The position numbers and the translations under genes were made by a program. A DNA stretch of 64,000 nt from Euptelea pleiosperma (lineage: Eukaryota; Streptophyta; Magnoliopsida; Ranunculales; Eupteleaceae). This document shows, one piece after another, positions 24,252 to 33,808 of the stretch; position 1 is the stretch's first letter; every line of letters starts with the position of its first letter. The DNA lies in assembly GCA_035048495.1 (NCBI GenBank), contig CM068553.1, positions 29,474,978 to 29,538,977 of the forward strand. The letters run 5' to 3'. The notes below the pieces were generated by a model. It saw only the letters and a list, made by a program, of their open reading frames with translations. It ran no database searches and was not told where the DNA came from.

Positions 24252-24630
24252 ATGGTCCAATCGATTGTACACTGGGTCCAATCGATTGGGCCATATCCAA
24301 TCGATTGGGCCATATCCAATCGATTGGGGATAAGTGTCCAATCGATTGGGCTCAATAATATTCTTGTTCCGAAGGCTCCAATCGATTACACAGAGGTCTC
24401 CAATCGATTTGACTCAAATAAGTTTCTGTCTTGAAGGTTCCAATCGATTTCACAGAGTCTCCAATCGATTTGACTCAAATAAGTTTCTATCTCGAAGACT
24501 CCAATCGATTTCACAGAGTCTCCAATCGATCGAGCTGAAATAAGTTTCTGCCTCGTAGCTTCCAATCGATTACACAGAGTCTCCAATCATAGCCCAATCG
24601 ATTGGGAATAAATGTCCAATCAATTGGACT
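24252..24630 (-). repeat. Array of CAATCGATTG palindromes in U3
   Basis: By hand count about 13 exact CAATCGAT cores plus two variants occur in ~380 bp, in blocks such as TCCAATCGATTTCACAGAG and TCCAATCGATTGGGC. Spacings are irregular but often near 25-30 bp. The array lies immediately upstream of the TATA box on the sense strand and is present in all three long LTR copies. Confidence 0.75.
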
Positions 24631-24976
24631 ATCCCAATAATCAATTTTACTGACTTAGACTCGAGTCAGTCTAATGACTAAGTTTGACCATTATATTTTG
24701 TTCATTTTAACCAATTCCTATGGCCACTAAGTCATTTACCTTCCTAATCGAGCGTACACGATATTTAACTGACAAAACGGCAGTTACTCAGATGACTCCT
24801 ATCGTCAACCGTCTGATTCTTGATGTCTCTATCTTTTAGTCTTCACGTAGTTGATGAAGTATGCGTATCACGACATCTCCACACTACACTTGTGCTTGCA
24901 GAAATGGTTACAAGAAAGTTTTTATGTCAAACGAAATCTTTGCCAAATTGAATATGAAAATATTCCTTACAAACAC

Positions 24977-25724
24977 AAGCAATCTACGCACATAAACAAA
25001 ACTGTTTCTTCTGAGCACTCTTTTCTTTCTTCTTTACATATTGTTTTTATGTTCTTGGACAAAGAGGTTATTTTTGGTTCGGTGTTTCATACTTAGTGCA
25101 GAAGTTAGAAACCGATAGTGATAAGGAGACTGGGTTGTTGTATCCTGGGGGCATCGTGTCAGAACATTGCTGCAATTAGAAATTTTCCTACAGAGCCGTG
25201 AAATGCCTTAAAGAGAGCGACCTAGTCTGCGCCTCATCCCTGCTCTCCACGTTTCTTCAATTTTGCAGATATACAGTGAGGTCTTTGTTGTTTATTTAGA
25301 AAACAAAAAAAGTACACAATCGGATCTTCTTGATTATTTATTGTTTAAGCATATCTAGAACAGCAATAATCAATCAAACCAAATCAGATTTGTACCAATC
25401 GGATCCCTATATGGATACTTGGGGGATGGGACCACGTGGCATTTATAAGTCAGCTAAAAGAACAAAAGCGAAGACTTCAAGTCAAGTCCTCCCCCCTCAA
25501 AATAAAATAATAGTCAAAGTCGACCGCAAAATGCCAATTTGCAGTCTTGTCCCAGCAAAAAATGGTCAAAGTCCACCGCAAAAGGCCAATCACAATTAAG
25601 GTTGCTTTGACAAGATAGCCAAACTACAACTACGAGGACCCTTCCTACATGGGAGTAATTGTATACAGGGCAAAACCTGGCTACTTGGTACATCGGATGC
25701 AGTCGATGCAGAGTGCGTTCTCGT
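24977..25724. other. Intergenic, nothing recognised
   Basis: No gene or repeat could be supported. A duplicated fragment (AAAATGCCAATTTGCAGTC / AAAAGGCCAATCACAATTA) lies near 25530-25600. Confidence 0.3.
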
Positions 25725-26045
25725 GGTCCTCATAGCACAATTTGTTTGGGCCCCTATCCACATGGATGTTTAGCCCAACCATTGGTGGATATACATACCA
25801 AAAATCTGCCAGATTAGTTATCTATTTTAGTACTTTTTTTAAGATTGCCTCTAGCCCTTGGATTCAAGCAATTTTTTTGGGTATAAAATCCAACAGTTAT
25901 AAATGATCAATCAAGCTGGATTTTAATTCATATATTCACTAATGGGTGGGCTCAACATCCATGTGGTAAGCAGACCAAAGACATAAGCTATGTAGGGCCA
26001 TCCTTATGTACGGCATAATATGCCTGTGAGTATGCCGTTTGCCCC
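25725..26045. mobile_element. Foldback MITE, family A, copy 3
   Basis: The left arm reads CCACATGGATGTTTAGCCCA ... ACCAAAAATCTGCCAGATTA. The right arm reads AATCAAGCTGGATTTTAATT ... GGGTGGGCTCAACATCCATG. The edges are approximate. Confidence 0.65.
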
Positions 26046-26288
26046 GATTGCAATACACCCTTGAAGTCGGGGCACGTGGCGCTCTCAGACCTAGTTTGAT
26101 CTCTTATTGTGAGAAAGCAAAGTTTTTTCCATTATGCAGGAGAATTTAAAAAGGAGCAATGATCCAATGACGTCACGGTCCTTCAAGTATGATAACAACC
26201 TCGATGTCAGCCCATGGATTTCATCCAAGGGCTGATATTAAGAGGCATTGTTCTAAACGACCACCTGGCTGTGACATCACAGTTAAAT

Positions 26289-26537
26289 AAGGGTGGGTTT
26301 GTTTGCCAATTTTCCCTTGTTTGATAGCCATTTTAAATTTGGAAAATTTTCCTGAGAAAATGAGATTTTCCCATCCAAGCAAGGTGAGAATTCGTTCCCA
26401 TGAATATCCGCCCTTATTTTTTCACATATTTTTTCGATGCAATCAAACATATTTATCAGGTGTATTTTCCAAACAAATTTTTTCTCGAAAAAACAAAATT
26501 TTTCTCATAAAACTTTTCTGTCCAATCAAACACGCCC
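26289..26537. mobile_element. Foldback MITE upstream of the LRK10-like gene
   Basis: The left end GGGTGGGTTTGTTTGCCAAT and the right end AATCAAACACGCCC are imperfect inverted repeats. Internal AAAATTTT-rich arms continue the pairing (GGAAAATTTTCCTGAGAAAA against TTTTTCTCATAAAAC). It lies 148 bp upstream of the gene's ATG, so it may affect the promoter. Confidence 0.55.
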
Positions 26538-26684
26538 TACGTACTAAAGGCCAAAATTAAGGTAGTTAGTCTGATGGTGGTGGGACCATCAAATTTAAGA
26601 AGAACACCAACGATTTCACATTCATACTACCTTAATTTCAGCCCTTGGATCTGGTCAAAGGGCTGATCCCGGGGTCACAATAGA

Positions 26685-29600
26685 ATGGCTAACTTATACA
26701 GAACTCCACAACTCCAATTTCTACTGTTATTTTTCCTCTGTAGTATGGCTAACATAATTTGTGCCTTCATCTTCATCACCCTCTCCATCCTTCTACAAGT
26801 TCAAGCTTTCAAAGCCGACTGCATAACAACTAGGTGCAGTCATGATGGCCCTGATATCCAGTTCCCGTTCCGAGCCACAGGCCAGCAGCCTCAGCACTGC
26901 GGCTACCCAGGTTTCGACCTGGTTTGCAAAGGAAACGATACTGTTCTTCAAATTCCTTCATTCGGAGAATTGATCGTAAAATCTATCTCTTACGACACCA
27001 ACAGAATGAATCTTCTCGACACGAAAAATTGCGTCTCAGATGTCTTCTTGAATCTCAATCTATCCGTTACGCCTTTCCGTTATTATTTTGCTGTTACGAA
27101 CTATACGTACCTGAATTGCTCAAATGAGATTTCACTCCCCGATAAGTTCCCCCAACAGGTTCCTTGCCAGAGTGGTTCCAAACATCACGTTTATATTGTA
27201 AAATCGTCGTTGGCTGCATTGCCTGGTTCTTGTATGCCAGTCAAGACTGTTGCTATTCCATTTCCTTATAGTCCTTATCTCTATGGCGATAGCTTTGGTC
27301 TTGCACTAAGCTGGGACGTGCCCCGGTGCAATCGTAGTGAAACAAGATGGCGGTATGGATTCTCCACCGAAAATTCTCATGCCACAAGGTGTTTTGAGGT
27401 ACCAAATCAAAAAGGTAAATTTTATTTCTCATTAATCTTTTCTTTTTTTTTTGAAATCCTCGATGCGTCGTACCGATCCTTCTACCAATAGTTTAAAATC
27501 TCGCTCTCGTATAGCAAACCCGGTCCACTTATGGAACAATATTTTGTTTAATACTAATTATTTAATGCCTAATTAAATAAAAATAATAATAACTAATATT
27601 TTATTTACATAAATTAATTTTTGGTAAAGAGATAAAACATTTCCCTATGTTTCGTCTCGATATTTTTTTTTTTTTGTAAAATTAAAAATAAATAAATAAT
27701 AAATTAAATATAAAAATAAAAATAAATAGTACAAAAAGAAGAAAGAAATGAGTGTAGAAAGGTCCGTGGATCCGAGTTTTGATTTGACAAATATGCGTCG
27801 TCAAAACCGCACCATGCAATGGCTCCCACCTAAATGATATTTTCAATTTTCTTTTCCTATATAGCTTTAATTGTTCTTAATACTCATATGTAGCAAATAT
27901 TTGAGATTACTAATAATTCACATAAAATAATTAATATAAAAAGATGTTATTTTTTAAAAAAATGCCCCAACCCCCAATTTTTTTTTTTTTTTTTTAGTCA
28001 GGCAAGTTGGTGTTGATTTGAAAAACGGCTGTTAAATCCGTTTAATTCCATTAAATTTCTGTTAAATTCTATTTTTTGTTTAAAATTTGAAAGTTTAAAA
28101 TTTCAAATTTTGAATTTCAGCCACTTTTTCCATTTCTTTCCGTTAAAATCCGTTTTTTCCAAATTTTTTTCCTTTTTCACCCCTGGTCGTTTCAATCCAT
28201 TTTAACGGTAACACCCCCAGTCCGTTAAACCGTTAAAACGGCCGCCTTTAAACCTTGGTCCATTCCATGGGGACAAAAGACCAGACCTATTAAATGGCTT
28301 TTGAAGTCGCTTGGGTCGTTGCGACGACTTACATTAAGACTTTTCTCTTTTATTAGGTGAGTCTTCTTCTCCCATAATGCTCTCACGGAACACGGTCTCA
28401 CGCGTCTTCTAGAATGTGTGTTGTGTAATGGGCCGGGTTCAAGCTGGGTTGGGCATTGCCCAAGCCCAGCCTTGAACATAAGTAATGCATAGGCTCGGGC
28501 CTAAGCAATTCAGGCTCAAGTCTAGCCTAAGAATAGGTAAAACGTTGCCAAGCATTATACTTTGGGCTAATTCAAAGCTGATTTTTGTTAAAAGTTAAAC
28601 CCAAGCCTCACCCAATTACTGTGGGCCTTAAAATTAAGCCCAGACTCAACCCTTTGTGCCCACGTGGCCTGCTAGTAAAATGGGTCTCAACTTTTTGCTA
28701 AACCATAAACGAGCCCTCCCTTGAACTTTTTTTTTTTTTTTTCAAAAGGGCCTACTAGTTGATACAATTTACTATCTACGTGGCCTACTAGTTGATACAA
28801 TTTACTAGCTAGTGTCCATCTACTTGCTCCTCTTCTCTGTTCTAATTTTTTAACTGGGTAACGAAATCTTCAAAGAAGAGGGTATTTGAGTCTTCTAAGG
28901 TCAGCCATTGAACCCCATGACTTTTGCTTCAAGAACTTTTCTTCAGGTAAAACTCTCAGTCGGGGTGGCAATTTGGCCCGCAGCCCGTCCAGCCCGATCC
29001 AGCCTGTTAAACTTCAGGGCCGGGCCTGGGCTTATTATTTGAGCCCGTAGCCACACCCGTGAAATCCAAAATTTTAAATTTGAAATTTTACAATACCCCC
29101 TCCCCACCAAAATTTGAATTTACAATACCCCCTCCTCCAAAATTAGAAATTTTAAATTCCCCCCCCCCCCCCCTAAAAATTGTTTCTTTTTTAGTCCTTT
29201 TTTTCAATTTTCTTTAAAATAGGCTCAGCCCGTAAGTCCAACCCGCTTCTTAGCCCATAAGTCAGCCCGTGGTCTGGCCCACTATCCCTAGCCCGAGGAT
29301 CAGCCCAACCTAAGATTGGGTCACGTGCTGGGCTTGGGATTCGAGCCGCCCGGCCCGACGGGCCAAATTGCCACCTTTAACTCTGAGTGCAATTCACGCA
29401 GGTTGAGGGTCAACCCAAGCCTGACCCAAGCTTTAGAGAACTCAACCCACTCAATGAGCCCAAGCCGAGCACAAAGAAGGCTGCTCCAAGCTTGACCCGG
29501 GTTAAATTGGGTAGGGTCAGGTCAAGAGATAGGGTGAGAACAACAAATAGAAATTATTATATGAAAAGTAAATTTATAATAAAAATAGGGGTTGGGCTCG

Positions 29601-30151
29601 GGTAGGATTGGGCTGCTCGAGGCCTCAACCCAAGCCTATCCATACGTAAGAAAGGTCTATCCGAAGCCGAGTGCAAGGTCATGTTGGACTCCATCCAAGT
29701 TGCACCCTTACGCTTAACATTTCATTATAATGCATGAGATGCTGCAAACTTCTCTTTACAGATTATCCATACATGAGAAAAAATGGTTTTAAGTCCTACT
29801 TCTATTCCCTACTGTTCTTATTTACGAAACGACGTTAATTTCCTACTATTTCTTTGTGCAGGTTTTCTAAGTAAGCAACTAATTATAGGTGAGACCCTGC
29901 TTCATCCTCCAATTAATGGAAGTAGATTTCATATATGTTGTAAAAGACCCATATTGTGAACTCATTTTCTTTCTATGTGTGCAGTGCTAAGTATGGGTTT
30001 CTTTATTCTCATGGTGGCAACACTAACAAGCATCAAGGTCTACCACTCTTGGAAACAAGTTAGAGAGAAAGACATGGAGAATCAGCAAAAGCTTCAAATG
30101 TTCTTGCAGGATTATAAAAATCCTCAAGCCCACATGATACTCTTATGCTGA
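26685..30151 (+). CDS. LRK10-like receptor with GUB_WAK ectodomain, kinase domain missing
   Basis: Three exons can be joined in phase with GT-AG introns: 26685-27414, 29862-29888 and 29985-30151, giving 307 residues. Residues ~20-45 are hydrophobic (signal peptide; a second ATG at 26745 may be the real start). Then comes a Cys-rich ectodomain of the GUB_WAK type (C-x6-C...D-I-Q-F-P-F near residue 60, then C-G-Y-P-G-F-D-L-V-C). Exon 2 is tiny. Exon 3 encodes one membrane helix (M-G-F-F-I-L-M-V-A-T-L) and the juxtamembrane M-E-N-Q-Q-K-L-Q-M-F-L-Q-D-Y-K. Relatives continue here into a Ser/Thr kinase; this copy reads through a likely 1-nt insertion into TGA and no kinase follows. Family members act at the plasma membrane in wall sensing and defence. 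This may be a pseudogene or a decoy-like receptor. The end of the ectodomain also seems to lack Cys residues usual in the family (my recollection). Confidence 0.75.
28018..28257. mobile_element. Truncated foldback element of the AACGG family (intron 1)
   Basis: Matches the right part of the complete copy at 45046-45459, ending CCGTTAAAACGGCC...TTTAAACCTTG. The left terminal CAAGG/CATGG is absent. It sits in intron 1 of the LRK10-like gene. Confidence 0.6.
28430..28700. repeat. GGGCC/GGCCC-rich repetitive stretch (intron 1)
   Basis: Many short GGGC(T/C)-AAGC-type words (GGTTGGGCATTGCCCAAGCC, GGCTCGGGCC) give it weak self-complementarity. The similar stretch at 29390-29640 suggests decayed copies of the family at 28960. 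Confidence 0.35.
28960..29379. mobile_element. hAT-type MITE (420 bp, 8-bp TSD) in intron 1
   Basis: The ends GGGGTGGCAATTTGGCCCG and CGGGCCAAATTGCCACC are inverted. ACTCTCAG (28952-28959) and ACTCTGAG (29380-29387) flank the element as an 8-bp TSD with one mismatch, the length expected of hAT elements. GGTGGCAA ends are widespread in plant hAT MITEs. Confidence 0.75.
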
Positions 30152-30210
30152 TATTTTGATAATTTTTCCATATATTACAGTTCTAATACAGTATTGCTAT
30201 AGTCATGCGA

Positions 30211-30241
<31 letters not shown>

Positions 30242-31394
30242 CAATTTGGCAACCGCGAGCATAATTTGAAAGCAATTTGGTTCCTCAATTTAGTGTCATA
30301 AAGAGGGACAAATAGTAAATCATTTGATTGTTAATCCTAACAGCCGCGCATCAAACCTCACAATTTTATGCTAGATCATAACTTCAATCCTAAGATATAT
30401 CTAAATGTTGGCCTAGTAAAGTTATGTTCATATAAGGCATAGCATTGCATCCATGACGTCCACCAGAGCCATTATAAGTTACGATGCACCATAGGTGTTC
30501 CTAAAGAAATCTAGCTAGGTATTTTCCTAGGAATCAAATGTCTTTAGTTTTGAGATGTTGTTGCTTAATGGTTGGAAGAAGGAAGAACATTGATGGTACA
30601 ATGATGAACGAGAGCCAAGTGTACTTCCTTGAATGGAACTATAATCGCTTAAATTGGGCGGATGAATCAAGCTAACCGAACACACAACCTTCCACTGTGA
30701 TCTTGTTGATTTTCCTCAAAAATTACCAAGAACAATTGGCATCTGTAGGTTGTTGATTCTTCAAGAGAAGAATATCAATCAATAGGGGAGAAAAGAAGAG
30801 TAAAACTCAATAAAAAATTCCTTACGATCATATAGTAAAGGTCTATTTATAGGCAAACATCAAGAAAAATGATCTAATTAAGAGTTGGTGTGAAAAAGGA
30901 AACTTTCTAACTAAGAGTTGGTGCTAAAAAAAAAACTAAATTGTTTGTTCAAACTTCTTTTGTGCAATCCGATCGATTGGCCACGGGGTCCAATCAATTG
31001 GAAGCAACCGCGGATAAAAAGATTTATAACTTTCTTGAAAAGATAGGGGTAGAATGGTAATCTAAAATAATTTATTAGTTTTATTTGTTGTGATTTTCAT
31101 CTGGCAAGGCACTAGGACTCTAGGAGTAGCAAAGCCAAAGCGACCTGAGTAACAACATGCACAATATTATGCACTCCAACCCACGTAACCATGTCATTGG
31201 GCTACCCTAACACTCGAGGGTGTCTTAGTAATTTGAATCATCCTCCCCTATCCCTATCTATTCTACTTATTAAGAAGGCCCTTCGTGCGTTACAACCCAA
31301 AACCCCAATACTCCGAAAATACCCTTAGTCTATTTTTCTTTAAATTATCAACTTAGTAGAGGTTTCTTTGGTCTTTTGGTATCAAAGAGAGATG
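30152..31394. other. Intergenic; possible decayed minus-strand LTR and poly-T run
   Basis: A ~34-nt T run lies at 30207-30240. Between about 30480 and 31010, the minus strand has a TATAAATAG (30843-30851) and CCAATTGATTGG/CCAATCGATCGG motifs (30968-31005) like those of the SIRE-like LTRs, so a decayed LTR is possible. No gene was recognised. Confidence 0.3.
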
Positions 31395-31602
31395 GGTAAT
31401 TCTATTTGCACTCCACAAATTCCATAATCACCCCATTTGGTTGCTTTTTGGCCAAAAATGCCCTTAACACCAAAAAAAACAAAAAAAAACCCAGCACCCC
31501 TCTATATCCCTCTCTCTCTCACCTGAAGAAAAAAAAAAAAGAACAAGGAGGAGGAGGAGGATGCCGTCGATGTCGACGTTGCCACCACTTCCACCACAAG
31601 TA

Positions 31603-31654
<52 letters not shown>

Positions 31655-31941
31655 AGTGTCTCACGGCCAGCCCAGCCGTAGGGCCTATGAGAGAGAGAGA
31701 GAGACGTACCTGTAGAGGAAGTGGCGGCGATGGCAACGACATCGTCCTCCTCCTCCTTCCTCTTCTTCTTCTTCTTTTTTTTTTTTTTTGTTTTCTGTTT
31801 TGGTTTTTTTTTCAGGGTGAGAGGGAGGGACGAAGGGGGTGCTGGGGTTTTTTGTTTTTTTTTTATCCCAAGGGCATTTTTGGCCAAAAAGCACCCAAAT
31901 GGGGTGCTTATGGAATTTGTGGGGTGCAAATAGAATTTTCC
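31395..31941. mobile_element. MULE-type foldback element (547 bp, 10-bp TSD)
   Basis: Both ends read GG(T/A)...AATTCTATTTGCAC inward. The arms, about 250 bp each, are inverted complements nearly to the centre, where a ~35-bp loop lies (31653-31687). AAGAGAGATG stands on both sides (31385-31394 and 31942-31951); a 9-10 bp TSD is typical of Mutator-like elements. The arms include TC/GA microsatellites (TC run 31604-31650, GA run 31688-31704) and a CTCCTCCTCC/GGAGGAGGAGG pair. ORFs on both strands here are low complexity. Confidence 0.85.
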
Positions 31942-32054
31942 AAGAGAGATGTCACGGTAAGCTCATTAAATGCGGTTTGCAAAAAATAAAAATAAAAAAC
32001 TTCCTCTTTACGCTAACTAGTACAATTTAAAAAAAGTACATTTATGACCAGCCC

Positions 32055-32542
32055 CAGTATGAGCCACATGAAATACCCTTAGACAACATTGATCGTATGA
32101 ATGTTTGGTCAATCTCTAGGTGGACCTACATACCAAAAATCAGCCTGATTAGTGATTTCTAACCTTTTGGATCTGAGTACCCCAAATAATGCTTGAAATC
32201 CACAGTTAAAAATAAATCATGAATAGGAGTCTAATCCAATGGATATAAATTACTACTCAGGTTGAATTTTAATACATAGACCCAACTAGGGATGGGTCAA
32301 AGATCCGTACGGTCAGTGGTCTCTAAAAGTGTTCCATGTGTATCATATTGTGGTTCCTCATCATCCACGTCAACATCAAAGTCCTATTATGTTGCCTACC
32401 TTCCCTCAATGTACAGAGTTGTGCCTGAACTTCAATACAACCCCTGGATGACCTCTTAATTACTTCCCATACCATTTAGTGATTTTAAACCTTTGGATCT
32501 TCATACCCAAAATAATGCTCAAAATTTACGGATAAAAATCTA
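32055..32542. repeat. Left copy of a ~490-bp direct duplication (contains MITE family A)
   Basis: Aligns almost base for base with 42998-43487, about 18 differences by hand count (~96 percent). It contains MITE family A (left arm about 32060-32160, right arm to about 32340) and the left half of a second related copy. The retrotransposon at 32543 starts just where the alignment to the right copy ends. Confidence 0.85.
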
Positions 32543-33241
32543 TGGGGCAAAAATCCCACAACTCAACTTGATTTGATCGTGGCCTTGTTGATGAAGTATA
32601 TTGCACCAGTGTGAATAATGATGTCGCTCCTTGTCGAACACTTCAGTGAGGTCGGTGCAGAGTTGACGAGTTCGTCGACGACAGCTGATGAGGGTGAACA
32701 CCTGAAACGGAACTCTGCCAGTGGGATTCCACTTTTAGAGCCTCCGAAGATTAAGTCAGTTTCTTTCTTAAGTGTTTTTGGGTTTTGGTTTGTGTTTTTG
32801 CATACCTCTCTTAGTCGATCGGGTCCCCTATTTATAGGATTGTCTCCCTGCTTTGGTCGGTTAGATACTTTTTGTCCTTTGCATGATGTGTATTATGACG
32901 TGTTACGGTCCGTTGACGTGTTACAGTCCGTATTCTGGTTGACGAATATGATTCATGTGACGTATGTTAGCTCGGTGTTATCCATGTTCTCAGCGTGATC
33001 GGATCTTTCTAGCACTGTATATCTCATCCACTTCAATCATATCGGTATACTCGTCTATATTGCTCTCGTTCTACTCGGATAAATATCTACTTTATCTCGG
33101 TGATCTCGGTTATCATTGTTCTCGGTCGTTTCGGATACATATACACTTTCTCCCGGTGATCTCGGATAGCACTCTATACTTCCTCTCGGTCATTCGGATA
33201 TTATGTAAATGATTTATATTCCTCCTAAACTAGTACCCACA
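32543..33241 (-). repeat. 3' LTR of the Tat-like element (699 bp)
   Basis: On the plus strand it starts TGGGGCAAAAATCCCACAAC and ends CTAGTACCCACA. Compared with the 5' LTR it lacks ~33 bp near 32850 and ~12 bp near 32917 and has several substitutions. Confidence 0.9.
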
Positions 33242-33256
33242 ATTGCCCCCACTTGG
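33242..33256 (-). other. Polypurine tract of the Tat-like element
   Basis: The minus strand reads CCAAGTGGGGGCAAT directly before the 3' LTR start TGTGGG. Nearly the same tract precedes the LTR at 11953. Confidence 0.8.
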
Positions 33257-33592
33257 TGGTTGGTATCTCTAGTATATATGCCTAGAGTCTGACTTCCAAG
33301 TAACCTTTGTGTCTATATAAGTGTTCTCACCTTCTTCTTTGTATATCCGACTTCATGGCTATGCCACGTGTCACCTCACGTGCTTACATTATTGGTTCTT
33401 ATAAACTTTCTTATACGGCCGACTTCATGACCCTGCCACATGTCACATGACACGTGTCAGAAAATTTCTAACTCTATTGTCTTTTCAATCCGTCATGCAC
33501 AATAAATGTTTTCCACGTGTCGTTGTCTAACTGGGTTACAATGACGGAGCCGTCTTCTGACGCTTCGGTTCTCATGTGTGCAGGGTCATGTC

Positions 33593-33600
33593 TATAAATA
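33593..33600 (+). promoter_or_regulatory. TATA box of the antisense gene
   Basis: TATAAATA, 209 bp upstream of the ATG at 33809 and inside the element's 3' non-coding region. Sequence of the same kind precedes the relic gene at 11511. Confidence 0.5.
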
Positions 33601-33808
33601 CCTCATTTTCTTTCACTTTTCACTTCTTACCACGGTAATTCAGTTCTGCTTTTACCTCGTTCCTTCATTTGTTCTCGGCAACCTCGTAACGTCTGTCATA
33701 TCGGCCTCTCGGTGATCTCTTCCAAGTCTTTCATATCGGGTTAGTCGTTCATCTAGTTGGTATCGGCTTTAAGGTATTTTCTGAGCTCTGTTGTTTGAAA
33801 ATTTCTTT

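Larger units (their letters stand above)
12644..24971 (-). mobile_element. Non-autonomous SIRE-like Copia element (bounded, TSD AACAC)
   Basis: LTRs of 1608 bp (12644-14251) and 1650 bp (23322-24971) lie in the same orientation. A perfect 5-bp TSD, AACAC, flanks the whole unit at 12639-12643 and 24972-24976. The minus strand holds, in order, the 5' LTR, a tRNA-Met type primer-binding site, a gag split by an inserted solo LTR, a ~1.5 kb spacer, a Transposase_32-like ORF, a polypurine tract and the 3' LTR. No protease, integrase, RT or RNase H was found anywhere inside. Without the 3639-bp insertion and its duplicated 5 bp the element is about 8.7 kb. It would need enzymes from an autonomous relative. 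Confidence 0.85.
23322..24971 (-). repeat. 5' LTR of the SIRE-like element
   Basis: On the plus strand it starts TGAAATTTCACTGGTCC and ends ATTCCTTACA. It is near-identical to 12644-14251, apart from scattered substitutions and small indels. In this copy the CAATCGATT array is almost intact. Confidence 0.9.

Noticed and set aside
24252..24630. CRISPR-like appearance of repeated CCAATCGATTGG blocks
   Set aside because: Irregular spacing, short palindromic unit, plant LTR context and no cas genes; it is an LTR promoter-proximal array.
31406..32030. Several ORFs up to 136 codons on both strands
   Set aside because: They translate microsatellite arms of the foldback element and are composed of simple repeats.
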